52,968 nucleotides of DNA, taken from Mannheimia haemolytica (GTDB lineage Bacteria; Pseudomonadota; Gammaproteobacteria; Enterobacterales; Pasteurellaceae). The notes beneath the pieces were generated by a model, which was given only the letters and a program-made list of their open reading frames with translations, was not told the DNA's origin and made no database searches. A program made the position numbers and the translations under genes. The DNA lies in NCBI RefSeq assembly GCF_004342115.1, contig NZ_SMAC01000021.1, positions 1 through 52,968 on the forward strand. Reading direction: 5' to 3'. This document shows, piece after piece, positions 23,725-31,142 of this stretch. Positions within the stretch are counted from its first letter, which is position 1, and every line of letters begins with the position of its first letter.

Positions 23725-24994
23725 ATTTACCTTTAAACAGCAAGCCCAATATTTTGAGAAAAAACTCAATCTCCGCACGAATAGCTACCTTGATATTCTG
23801 GGCGAAGAGCACGACTATTTTTTCGTGGTGGCTGGGGCGAATCGTAATGAAGTGTTGAGTGAGTTTCGCAAGGCGGTGGATGAGGCTATTCACAACGGCG
23901 AAACCTTAGAGAACTTTCGCAAGCGGTTTGATGAGGTTGTGGCAAAAACAGGCTGGGAGTACAACGGCGGACGAAATTGGCGAACACGGATTATTTACGA
24001 TACCAATGTTTACGGGGCGTATAACCGTGGACGTTTGCAACAACATTTAGAGCTTGCGGAGGATATGCCTTATTGGGAATATCAACACAACGACAACGCC
24101 CACCCTCGCCCACAGCACGTGGCGTGGGACGGCTTGGTGCTGCGTTATGACGATCCGTTTTGGAAATATCACTATCCAATAAAAGCCTACGGTTGCCACT
24201 GCACCGTGCAAGCGTTAGATGATTTTGACCTCAAGCACGATGGTAAAACCGTCAGCCCACCACCTGAAATTGAGTTTGAACAAAAAACGGTAGGCGTGCG
24301 GACAGGCAATTCACGAGTCGTAACTGTGCCGAAAGGGGTTGATGTGGGTTTTACACCGCATAATTTTGATAATCTCAAAGCCGGGAGAACAGCAAATGTA
24401 GATAAGTTGCTAATGCAAAAAATGGTTACCGCCGATCCTATATTTGCCTCCAAAGCAGTCAGTGATTTATTGGCAAAAGAGCCGGTTGCAAAGTTACATA
24501 ACCAAGCCTTTAAAAATTGGGTAAATGATGTTGCCAATGCTAAAGGAAGTGCATTATCCCAAGTAGAGAATATGCAGTTGTTAGGGGTACTACCTGTTGC
24601 GGTGATTGAACGGTTACAGCAGATCAATTTAGCTCCGCAATCTGCAATTATTGCAATAACAAAAGGCGATATGGTACACGCTCTACGAGAGCTAAAACAA
24701 AATACCGGTATTGCCGTACCGTTGGAATTTTGGGAAAAGTTGCCTGCAAAGTTACAATACCCAAATGCCATCTTGTTGGAAAAACAACAAGCAGAAACTA
24801 CATTGCTCTTTATCTATGACGTAGCTCAAACCAAAATTGCCGTAAAAGTCAATTATGATGCAACTTTACAAGATAGACACGGAGCAAAAGGACGGCAGAA
24901 AGTCTTACTGAATCGAGCGGTTACAGGTAGTTTATTCCAAGATACAACTGGATTGAAAAGTTCAAAGTATGAAGTGCTATTGGGAGAAATGTAG
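23717..24994 (+). CDS. Head morphogenesis protein F with PBECR-like C-terminus
   Basis: A 425-residue protein. Residues about 40-180 are the Mu F/SPP1 gp7 head-morphogenesis domain (NWRTRIIYDTNVYGAYNRGR; HPRPQHVAWDGLVLRYDDPFW; YGCHCTVQAL). From about 270 to 425 it resembles the PBECR class of predicted nucleases (Barnase/EndoU/ColicinE5-D/RelE-like) attached to Mu-type F proteins: LPLEFWEKLPAKLQYPNAIL-like helix-strand pattern, LFIYDV, IAVKVNYD and a final SSKYEVLLGEM. The nuclease call is by resemblance only. The start lies inside the portal stop region; the stop lies inside an antisense tRNA-like sequence. Confidence 0.85.
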   Translation: MRKFTFKQQAQYFEKKLNLRTNSYLDILGEEHDYFFVVAGANRNEVLSEFRKAVDEAIHNGETLENFRKRFDEVVAKTGWEYNGGRNWRTRIIYDTNVYGAYNRGRLQQHLELAEDMPYWEYQHNDNAHPRPQHVAWDGLVLRYDDPFWKYHYPIKAYGCHCTVQALDDFDLKHDGKTVSPPPEIEFEQKTVGVRTGNSRVVTVPKGVDVGFTPHNFDNLKAGRTANVDKLLMQKMVTADPIFASKAVSDLLAKEPVAKLHNQAFKNWVNDVANAKGSALSQVENMQLLGVLPVAVIERLQQINLAPQSAIIAITKGDMVHALRELKQNTGIAVPLEFWEKLPAKLQYPNAILLEKQQAETTLLFIYDVAQTKIAVKVNYDATLQDRHGAKGRQKVLLNRAVTGSLFQDTTGLKSSKYEVLLGEM

Positions 24995-25064
24995 CGGCGA
25001 AGGACTCGAACCTTATAATGTAGGTTAAACCTACAACCTTTACCAATTAGGAAACTACCGCTAC
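24991..25064 (-). tRNA. tRNA-like sequence, anticodon UUA (suppressor-like)
   Basis: A 74-base minus-strand sequence. Seven perfect acceptor pairs (GTAGCGG / CCGCTAC), T8 and A9, an anticodon arm TGTAG-GTTTAAC-CTACA with U33 and A37 giving anticodon UUA, and a T arm containing GGTTCGAGTCC. The D arm (TTTCCTAATTGGTAAAGG) pairs poorly and there is one extra base before the 3' acceptor strand; CCA is not encoded. Anticodon UUA would read the ochre codon UAA. It may be a functional suppressor, a decoy or a decayed tRNA. Confidence 0.55.
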
Positions 25065-25119
25065 ATTGTGTAAATTCACTATACCCCTAAATTATTTTTT
25101 AATCAATAGGAGAAACAAA

Positions 25120-25245
25120 ATGGCAGAAAAACAACTTTCCTTTAAAGTAGCCGAAATAGTGCCAATGTCAGCTATTAACACTATGCGGCACTTAATTAGT
25201 TTGGCATTACAAGCGAATTATGAGAGAGAAAAATCTCGTGCTTGA
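25120..25245 (+). CDS. Small ORF between F and G, unknown
   Basis: MAEKQLSFKVAEIVPMSAIN and so on, 41 residues, with a good AGGAG ribosome site 8 bases upstream. Its 3' end overlaps the 3' end of the minus-strand gene 25196-25540 by 50 bases. No family recognised. It lies in an accessory gap of the head operon. Confidence 0.5.
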   Translation: MAEKQLSFKVAEIVPMSAINTMRHLISLALQANYEREKSRA

Positions 25246-25540
25246 TAATTTCAATGGCTTGTAGTTCGGGAACTATATTATCTGAAACAAGCCATTGTTT
25301 TGTTGATGTCAGACATTTAGCGATGAAATCCATAATTAAACCATTAGCAGTAGCTCGTTGTTCCGGAGTAAGTTGTAACCACGACGCCTCTGTTTGTTGG
25401 TCTAATGTATAAAGAAACATAACGGCTTCTTTTTCTGATAATGGGTCAAGTGGTAATTTTTCAGCTTTTGTGACTAACCATTGACGGGAAAGCAATAAAT
25501 CATAAACCAGTTCTATTGCTTGTTCTGCATTTACCATCAT
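25196..25540 (-). CDS. Minus-strand accessory protein between F and G
   Basis: A 114-residue acidic helical protein (MVNAEQAIELVYDLLLSRQWLVTKAEKLPLDPLSEKEAVMF...). AAGGA lies upstream of two consecutive ATGs (25540, 25537). It runs against the late operon, so it needs its own promoter and may be expressed in the lysogen. The tRNA-like sequence lies downstream on the same strand. No family recognised. Confidence 0.6.
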   Translation of the reverse strand: MMVNAEQAIELVYDLLLSRQWLVTKAEKLPLDPLSEKEAVMFLYTLDQQTEASWLQLTPEQRATANGLIMDFIAKCLTSTKQWLVSDNIVPELQAIEIIKHEIFLSHNSLVMPN

Positions 25541-25603
25541 ATTCTAATTCCTTAATATATCAGGGCAACATTACCCAATCTATATTTTACTGAGATTTGC
25601 TTA

Positions 25604-26068
25604 ATGATCAAAATCACCCTCAACAACACCCAAGCGGTCAAATCGTTACAACAAATTGCAAATCAGCTGGAACAACCTCGCCGACTGTATGGCATTTTAG
25701 GGGAAACCCTAAAGAAAATTCACACTGCACGCTTTAAAGCGGAACAAGACCCCGATGGCAACAATTGGAAACCGTTAGCCAGTAGCACGCTTGCTTTAAA
25801 ACGTAAACGAGGTAAGTCCACTAAAATCTTACGGCAAGACGGCTACCTTGCCGATAAAACGGCTTACAATGTTACAAGTGATAATGTTGAGTTTGGCTCG
25901 CAGGAAGTGTATGCACGGTTGCATCAATTCGGCGGTAAAGCCGGACGAGGCAAAAAAGTGACTGTACCGGCTCGCCCGTGGTTAGGCGTAGGCGATAAAG
26001 ATGAGCAGTTACTTTTACGCAAAGCTGAGTGGCATTTAGGGCAAATTATCGGTCGTATGGGAAAATAA
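25604..26068 (+). CDS. Virion morphogenesis protein, Mu G-like
   Basis: A 154-residue protein of the phage virion morphogenesis (Mu gpG / P2 S-like tail completion) family: LGETLKKIHTARFKAEQDPDGNNWKPLASSTLALK and YARLHQFGGKAGRGKKVTVPARPWLGVG are hallmark blocks. It helps finish heads or attach tails. It is followed by a strong terminator. Confidence 0.9.
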   Translation: MIKITLNNTQAVKSLQQIANQLEQPRRLYGILGETLKKIHTARFKAEQDPDGNNWKPLASSTLALKRKRGKSTKILRQDGYLADKTAYNVTSDNVEFGSQEVYARLHQFGGKAGRGKKVTVPARPWLGVGDKDEQLLLRKAEWHLGQIIGRMGK

Positions 26069-26091
26069 CCGCTTAAAATCAAATTTAACGC

Positions 26092-26122
26092 ATAAAAACG
26101 CCTCTGTGCGTTTTTATTTTTT
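26092..26122 (+). terminator. Rho-independent terminator after G
   Basis: ATAAAAACGC (26092-26101), loop CTCTGT, GCGTTTTTAT (26108-26117), then T-rich sequence. It separates the packaging/portal block from the capsid block. Confidence 0.85.
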
Positions 26123-26169
26123 ATTCGCCTGATTATTCGACTCAAAAAATTTAAACGCTGTTAAACGCA

Positions 26170-26189
26170 TTTAAACGGTATTTAAACGG
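26170..26189 (+). repeat. Tandem TTTAAACGG repeats
   Basis: TTTAAACGGTATTTAAACGG; similar TTTAAACGGTATTTAA at 19996-20011 before the small terminase gene. Further TTTAAACG/GTTAAACG copies lie just upstream at 26149-26168. Same repeat family as at 11967 and 17461. Confidence 0.55.
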
Positions 26190-26237
26190 TATTGCCGATT
26201 GTGATAAATCCTCTTTATTAAAACACCCTCGAAAAAT

Positions 26238-26255
26238 CTTTAAACCAGTTTAAAA
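26238..26255. promoter_or_regulatory. Late-boundary dyad, copy 2 (capsid block)
   Basis: CTTTAAACCAGTTTAAAA, 47 bp before the protease ATG, identical in 18 of 18 to copy 4. A TATTAT element (26277-26282) lies about 33 bp from the dyad centre. Mu has an activator-dependent late promoter, P_I, at this place. Confidence 0.6.
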
Positions 26256-26302
26256 GCTAATTTCTCTCCAAATCCTTATTATTGCCCCATCACGGAGGCA
26301 AT

Positions 26303-27418
26303 ATGACCCAAATTGAAATTTTTAAAGCCGGTAAGCGTTATGACGCCAACGGCACGTTAATTGACATTACCCCTGAAATGTTGCAACAGACCGTTGCTGC
26401 CTATAACCCCGAATTTCACGAAGCTCCGCTGGTGATCGGACACCCGAAATCCAACAACCCTGCGTGGGGGTGGGTAAAAGCCCTTTCCCTTGAGGGCGAT
26501 GTACTAAAAGCAGAAGTAGATCAGCTAGACGCTGAGTTTTCAGAAATGGTGGCAAGCGGCAAATTCAAAAAAGTCTCGGCTGCTTTTTACTTACCTGATA
26601 GCCCGAATAACCCACATAAAGGCGTGTTATCGCTACGCCACGTGGGGTTTTTAGGGGCAATGCCACCGGCGGTTAAAGGCTTAAAGCAGGTGGAATTTGC
26701 AGAAGATGATGATTTTGTCGTCTTTTCTGAATGGGGGGTTGCAAGTCTATTTAGTCGTTTTCGTGATTGGTTGGTGAGTGAGTTCGGGCTTGAAAAAGCC
26801 GATAAAGCTCTTCCCCCACACGAAATTGATTGGCTGAAAGAAGAGGCAATGCGAAGCCAAATTAGCAAACAGGTACACGCCGAACAGGCAACACCTGAAC
26901 CGATTTTTAATGAACCCGCACAACCAGAAGGAGAACCTGAAATGAGTGCAGAAGAGAAGGAAGAGCTTGAACGCTTAAAAGCGGAAAACGAGCAGTTGAA
27001 AGCCGAAAAAGCCCAAGCCGAAGCAGAGAAAATGGAAGCAGAGCTGGAAGCTGAAAAAGCTGGTAATGCAGAGTTTTGTGAAGGTTTAGTCAAGCAAGGC
27101 AAACTTGCCCCGGTGGCAAAAGCGGCGTTTGTGCAGGCTTTAAATAACCTTTCAGTATTAAAAGCCGGTCGTGAGCCGGAATTTAATGAGGGCGAAGATG
27201 TGGTTTCACAGTTTAAGTCTGCAATGTCGCAATCACCACAGATTATCCAATTTGGAGAATATGCCACAGCAGATAAAGCCAACCCACAAGAAGCGGAAGC
27301 AGTGGAATATGCTGAAGGCACAGATCCAGTTTCGATTGAAGCCGACCAAAAAGTGCGAGCTTATATGAAAGCCCACAATGTAGGCTACGCTGCGGCATTT
27401 AATGCGATTTATCGCTAA
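26303..27418 (+). CDS. Prohead protease / scaffold (Mu I/Z-like)
   Basis: A 371-residue protein. The N-terminal 170 residues form a Mu-like protease (LVIGHPKSNNPAWGWVKAL with the family His; FKKVSAAFY with the likely catalytic Ser; LSLRHVGFLGAMPPAVKGL). The C-terminal part is a coiled-coil scaffold rich in Glu, Lys and Ala. The start at 26303 has a CGGAGG site; the in-frame TTG at 26282 does not. An internal start for scaffold alone is at 26942. Confidence 0.9.
   Translation: MTQIEIFKAGKRYDANGTLIDITPEMLQQTVAAYNPEFHEAPLVIGHPKSNNPAWGWVKALSLEGDVLKAEVDQLDAEFSEMVASGKFKKVSAAFYLPDSPNNPHKGVLSLRHVGFLGAMPPAVKGLKQVEFAEDDDFVVFSEWGVASLFSRFRDWLVSEFGLEKADKALPPHEIDWLKEEAMRSQISKQVHAEQATPEPIFNEPAQPEGEPEMSAEEKEELERLKAENEQLKAEKAQAEAEKMEAELEAEKAGNAEFCEGLVKQGKLAPVAKAAFVQALNNLSVLKAGREPEFNEGEDVVSQFKSAMSQSPQIIQFGEYATADKANPQEAEAVEYAEGTDPVSIEADQKVRAYMKAHNVGYAAAFNAIYR
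26942..27418 (+). CDS. Internal-start scaffold protein (Mu Z-like)
   Basis: In-frame ATG (codon 214 of the protease gene) preceded by AAGGAG with an 8-base gap, encoding 158 residues of coiled coil and tail (MSAEEKEELERLKAENEQLK...). Mu makes scaffold Z from the 3' end of gene I in the same way, so a separate scaffold product is likely. Confidence 0.7.
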   Translation: MSAEEKEELERLKAENEQLKAEKAQAEAEKMEAELEAEKAGNAEFCEGLVKQGKLAPVAKAAFVQALNNLSVLKAGREPEFNEGEDVVSQFKSAMSQSPQIIQFGEYATADKANPQEAEAVEYAEGTDPVSIEADQKVRAYMKAHNVGYAAAFNAIYR

Positions 27419-27448
27419 TGTTTAACCCACAACTGAAAAGGAATACTA

Positions 27449-28375
27449 ATGACAACTCATAACTTACAAAAACTGCGTGTACAAGACCCCGTTTTAACCG
27501 AGCTGGCACAAGGCTATCACAATAACGAGCTGGTTGCCGAGACCTTAATGCCGACTGTCGAAATCGAAAAGGAAGCAGGCAAAATCCCAACTTTCGGGCG
27601 TTTAGCTTTCCGATTGCCTTCTACCGTGCGTAACTTGCGTGGTTCATCTAACCGTTTAGATCCAGAAGATATTGGGGCGATTGATGTGGCGTTAGAAGAA
27701 CACGATGTGGAATATGCCATTGATTATCGTGAAGAGAACGAAGCCATTTTTTCTTTACGTCAATTTGCCTTAAATACCACCCAAGATGTGATTGCGTTAG
27801 GTCGTGAAAAAGCGGTTGCAACCCTCGCCTTAGATGAAAGCCGTTATGAAACAGACAATAAAGTCACGCTGTCCGGCACCAGTCAATTCAGCCATAAAGA
27901 TGCTGATGTGTTTAAGGTATTTGATACCGCTATTCGTGCCGTGAAGCGGGCTATCGGTCGTAAACCGAATGTGTGTGTGATTTCCGGTGATGTGTGGGCA
28001 GCGTTAAAAGAACATCCGGCAGTGGTTGAAAAGCTCAAATACAGTCAAGTAGCGATTGTTACCCCTGAGGTGTTTGCCAAACTGATCGGCATTGAGACCG
28101 TAAAAATCGGTGAAGCGGTGTATGAAGAAAGCGGTCAGCTCAAAGATATTTGGAGCAAAGATATTGTGGTGGCGTATGTTGCTCCTCGTTCGACCGGAGG
28201 CAAAGGCACGGTTTACGAGCCGTCTTATGGTTACACGGTTCGCCGTCAAAAAGGCTTATTTGTTGATACTTATAAAGAGAGTGGCGGCAAAATTGAAGTG
28301 GTACGCACGACCGATATTCACAAACCTCATTTAGTGGGTGCGGCAGCAGGCTATTTAATTAAAGCTGCCGTATAA
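27449..28375 (+). CDS. Major capsid protein
   Basis: A 308-residue protein directly after the protease/scaffold, as expected for the capsid gene. It does not resemble Mu gpT; the N-arm (QDPVLTELAQGYHNNELVAETLMPTVEIEKEAGKIP), the VEYAIDYREENEA block and the C-terminal GYTVRRQKGLFVDTYKESGGKIEVVRTTDIHKP look like the HK97-fold capsids of B3-type transposable phages. Good AAGGA site. Assignment is by position and general family look. Confidence 0.85.
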   Translation: MTTHNLQKLRVQDPVLTELAQGYHNNELVAETLMPTVEIEKEAGKIPTFGRLAFRLPSTVRNLRGSSNRLDPEDIGAIDVALEEHDVEYAIDYREENEAIFSLRQFALNTTQDVIALGREKAVATLALDESRYETDNKVTLSGTSQFSHKDADVFKVFDTAIRAVKRAIGRKPNVCVISGDVWAALKEHPAVVEKLKYSQVAIVTPEVFAKLIGIETVKIGEAVYEESGQLKDIWSKDIVVAYVAPRSTGGKGTVYEPSYGYTVRRQKGLFVDTYKESGGKIEVVRTTDIHKPHLVGAAAGYLIKAAV

Positions 28376-28386
28376 GCCACATACCA

Positions 28387-28410
28387 TAGGGTGCGTTTAC
28401 TAACGCACCA
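28387..28410. repeat. GGTGCGTT palindromic repeat, copy 1
   Basis: TAGGGTGCGTTTACTAACGC followed by ACCA, an 8-bp stem palindrome. Related copies are at 29667-29690 and, inverted, 29711-29733. A dispersed repeat located after the capsid gene. Confidence 0.7.
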
Positions 28411-28443
28411 TTATCTCAAACACATTACATAGAGGAAAAAACG

Positions 28444-28725
28444 ATGGCTAAATTTATTGTTTTACATACCCCAATTTTACACGATGGCAAACGCTATGAG
28501 GTGGGGGCAGAAATTGAACTCACCGCTGAACAAGCTGAGAACAATGCGATCAACTTAAAAGCGGTAGAAGCTGTTCCAAAACCACCTAAAAATGCCTCAA
28601 AACCTGAAGATGAGCCAAAACCCGAAGGTGAACCTAAGCCTGAAGATGCAGTGACGGAAGATGATGTGAAGCTGGCTGAAGCAAAAATTGCAGAAGCAGA
28701 GCAACCAAAAGGGAATAAAAAATAA
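28444..28725 (+). CDS. Small phage protein with Pro/Glu-rich tail
   Basis: A 93-residue protein. The first 45 residues are a small beta-rich domain (KFIVLHTPILHDGKRYEVGAEIELTAEQA) like those found after capsid genes in FluMu-type prophages. The rest is a disordered PKPEDEPKPEGEPKPED tail. Its stop overlaps the next ATG by one base. Possibly a head decoration or connector protein; function not shown. Confidence 0.7.
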   Translation: MAKFIVLHTPILHDGKRYEVGAEIELTAEQAENNAINLKAVEAVPKPPKNASKPEDEPKPEGEPKPEDAVTEDDVKLAEAKIAEAEQPKGNKK

Positions 28726-29159
28726 TGTATGTGCAGATTGATGAGCTACTCACGGCGTTTAGTCGCAAGATTGTGGTGCAGCTCAGTAATGATGAACCGA
28801 CAGCGACCGAGCCTGATTTAAAGATGCTTGAAACGGCAGTTAAAGTGGCAAATGAGCGAATTGATGCAGCGTTACGCTCTCGCTATACCTTGCCGCTGGC
28901 TGATGTGCCTACGCTTATTAATCAGCACGCATTAACCCTTGCCCGTTATTGGCTTTATGCCCGCCGTCCTGAAACCAAAATGCCGGACACCGTGAAGGAA
29001 ACCTACCAACAAGCGGTGAAAGAGTTGGAACAGATTGCAACAGGCAAACTGCATTTAGGCATTGCTGAAAGCAGTCAAATTTTAGAAGACGATGTTTTAG
29101 CCGATAACAGTGAATATGAAGTTCGGGCGAACGCTCGCATTGATACCAGTCGTTATTAA
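28725..29159 (+). CDS. Mu gp36-like protein (DUF1320)
   Basis: A 144-residue DUF1320 protein: YVQIDELLTAFSRKIVVQLSND, ANERIDAALRSRYTLPLADVP and LTLARYWLYARRPE are the conserved blocks. Mu gp36 lies between capsid and tail genes and probably forms part of the head-tail connector. One-base overlap with the preceding gene. Confidence 0.9.
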   Translation: MYVQIDELLTAFSRKIVVQLSNDEPTATEPDLKMLETAVKVANERIDAALRSRYTLPLADVPTLINQHALTLARYWLYARRPETKMPDTVKETYQQAVKELEQIATGKLHLGIAESSQILEDDVLADNSEYEVRANARIDTSRY

Positions 29160-29164
29160 AGATT

Positions 29165-29662
29165 ATGTCAGCCACACAACCGATTTTAGAAGATATTTGC
29201 CAACACTTGCGGCAAGCATTGCCCGAGTGGGAGGTGGAACTCTTCCCGAATGACCCAAGCACCTATCATCTCTCGCACATTAACGGTGCGGTGTTGATTA
29301 GCTATTTGGCAAGCAAATTTGAGAAACCTCGCACTACACAAGCGGTGCTGCAGGTTCGCCACGTTCAGATTGCTTTAACGGTGCTGACCCGTGATTTGCA
29401 TAATGATGTCGGGGCGTTGGATTTGCTGGATAAATTGCGGTTATTGGTTGTGGGGTTTAAGCCTCAAAACTGCGGTGAGTGTTGGTTGATTGATGAATTT
29501 TTTAATGGCTCAAGCGAAGAAACCGGGCTTTGGCAATATCAGTTGATTTTGCAAACCGAAACTCAGCAGGTGCAACACCAAGCGGTCGAAAATCTGCCAA
29601 AATTTGTAACCGCTCATCTTCGCCGTCAAGACCAGCCTGGTTCGCCCGGACTTAAAACTTAA
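29165..29662 (+). CDS. Mu gp37-like protein
   Basis: A 165-residue protein of the Mu gp37 family (ILEDICQHLRQALPEWEVELFPNDPSTYHLSHINGAVLISYLASKF...). It is thought to be part of the tail terminator or connector. It is followed by an inverted pair of GGTGCGTT repeats before the sheath gene. Confidence 0.87.
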   Translation: MSATQPILEDICQHLRQALPEWEVELFPNDPSTYHLSHINGAVLISYLASKFEKPRTTQAVLQVRHVQIALTVLTRDLHNDVGALDLLDKLRLLVVGFKPQNCGECWLIDEFFNGSSEETGLWQYQLILQTETQQVQHQAVENLPKFVTAHLRRQDQPGSPGLKT

Positions 29663-29666
29663 ATCG

Positions 29667-29733
29667 TAGGGTGCGTTTGCTAACGCACCATCAACATCAC
29701 CTGATTTTACGGTGCGTTGGCAAACGCACCCTA
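29667..29733. repeat. Inverted pair of GGTGCGTT repeats before sheath
   Basis: TAGGGTGCGTTTGCTAACGC plus ACCA (29667-29690) and GGTGCGTTGGCAAACGCACC plus CTA (29711-29733) are each palindromic and are also inverted to one another, with 20 bp between them. The second arm ends at the sheath gene's ribosome site. It can fold as two small hairpins or one long stem in the mRNA. Confidence 0.75.
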
Positions 29734-29746
29734 CAAGGAGAATATT

Positions 29747-31132
29747 ATGACGTTTCACCACGGTTCTGAAACCGAACGAGTAAACGGTGGCTCTGTGCCG
29801 GTATCGGTGGTTGATAGTGCCATTATCGGCATTGTCGGTACTGCCCCAATCGGCGCAGTTAATGAATTGACCGTCTGTTTAACCAAAAAAGATTTTGCCA
29901 AATTCGGCACGATTTTAAACCAAGGCTTCACCTTACCTGATGCCTTTGATATTTTAGCTCGTTACGCAGCGGGTAAAGTGTATGTGGTGAATGTGCTTGA
30001 CCCTTCCCGCCACCGTACTACCGTGACCGATGAAGTCCTCACACTGGATCGCAATACGCTGACCGCTCAAACAGCGAAAACCGGCATTATTGCGGTGACG
30101 AGAGTGAAAGACGGTGCAAACGTGCTGAATGCTGATCGGTATTCGGTCGATCTGCAAACCGGCGTGGTGACCTTTGTCTCTGCACCGTCTGCCCCGAAAA
30201 TTAGCTATATCTATGCTGACCCGAGCAAAGTGACCGAAGAGGACATTAAAGGCGGGGTGGATAGCTTAACCGGTAAACGCAAAGGTTTTGAACTATTGCG
30301 TGATGGTTTTAACCTTTACGGTGCGGATGCCAAAATCTTAATCTGTCCGGAATTTGATAAAACCGCAAGCTGTGCCGCTGCCCTTGCCACCCTTGCCGAC
30401 CAACTGCACGCTAAGGCGTATATTCAACTGCCGAAAGGGACGAGCTTATCAAAAGCTATTCAAGGACGTGGCCCGGCAGGGACGATTAACGCCTCGGCAA
30501 GCAATGAGAACGTACGCCATTTCTTCCCGTATGCGTTGGGGTCAAGCAATACTCTTGAAAGCCTTGCGACCCACGCCGCCGGTTTGCGTATGTTGATTGA
30601 TGTGGAGAAGGGCTACTGGTTCAGCACTTCCAATAAAGAGCTGAAAGGGGTGATCGGGTTGGAAATTCCGCTGACGGCTCGGGTGGACGATAAGCAAAGC
30701 GAAACTAATCTGCTCAATGCGGTAGGGATTACCACCATTTTCAATAGTTTTGGCACAGGCTTCCGCTTATGGGGCAACCGTTCGTCTAACTTCCCGACTG
30801 TGACCCATATCAGCAACTTTGAAGTCGCCTCTCGCACAGGCGATATTATTGATGAAAGCATTCGCCAAGCCGAATTGCAGTTTATTGATTTACCGATTGA
30901 TGATGCGTTGCTGGATAGCTTCCTTGAAACCATCGACACTTTCCTGCGTACGCAGAAATCGTTGGTAGGTTATTCGGTGAGCTTAGACTATGAATATGAC
31001 TTGGTTGATGCATTCAGCCGTGGGCAAGTCCCGATTGTGTATGAATACACTCCTAAAATTCCGGGTGAACGTATCAGCAATAAATCTGTGATGACCCGTA
31101 AATACTTGGCAAACTTGGTGTCGCAACGATAA
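29747..31132 (+). CDS. Contractile tail sheath (P2 FI-like)
   Basis: A 461-residue P2 FI/Mu L-type sheath protein. Family blocks are GSVPVSVVDSAIIGIVGTAP near the N-terminus, GFELLRDGFNLYGADAKILICPEFD near 180, the inserted ALGSSNTLESLATHAAGLRMLIDVEKGYWFSTSNKEL region and the C-terminal GYSVSLDYEYDL and PGERISNKSVMTRKYLANL. The start at 29747 follows AAGGAG; the upstream ATG at 29717 lies in the repeat and lacks a ribosome site. It opens the tail operon. Confidence 0.95.
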   Translation: MTFHHGSETERVNGGSVPVSVVDSAIIGIVGTAPIGAVNELTVCLTKKDFAKFGTILNQGFTLPDAFDILARYAAGKVYVVNVLDPSRHRTTVTDEVLTLDRNTLTAQTAKTGIIAVTRVKDGANVLNADRYSVDLQTGVVTFVSAPSAPKISYIYADPSKVTEEDIKGGVDSLTGKRKGFELLRDGFNLYGADAKILICPEFDKTASCAAALATLADQLHAKAYIQLPKGTSLSKAIQGRGPAGTINASASNENVRHFFPYALGSSNTLESLATHAAGLRMLIDVEKGYWFSTSNKELKGVIGLEIPLTARVDDKQSETNLLNAVGITTIFNSFGTGFRLWGNRSSNFPTVTHISNFEVASRTGDIIDESIRQAELQFIDLPIDDALLDSFLETIDTFLRTQKSLVGYSVSLDYEYDLVDAFSRGQVPIVYEYTPKIPGERISNKSVMTRKYLANLVSQR

Positions 31133-31142
31133 GGGGAAATAA

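Noticed and set aside
24187-24771. 194-residue minus-strand ORF
   Set aside because: Antisense to the well-supported gene F; no ribosome site and atypical composition.
26587-27321. 244-residue minus-strand ORF, Ser-rich
   Set aside because: It is antisense to the Glu/Lys/Ala-rich scaffold region, which gives open Ser/Phe/Leu frames on the other strand.
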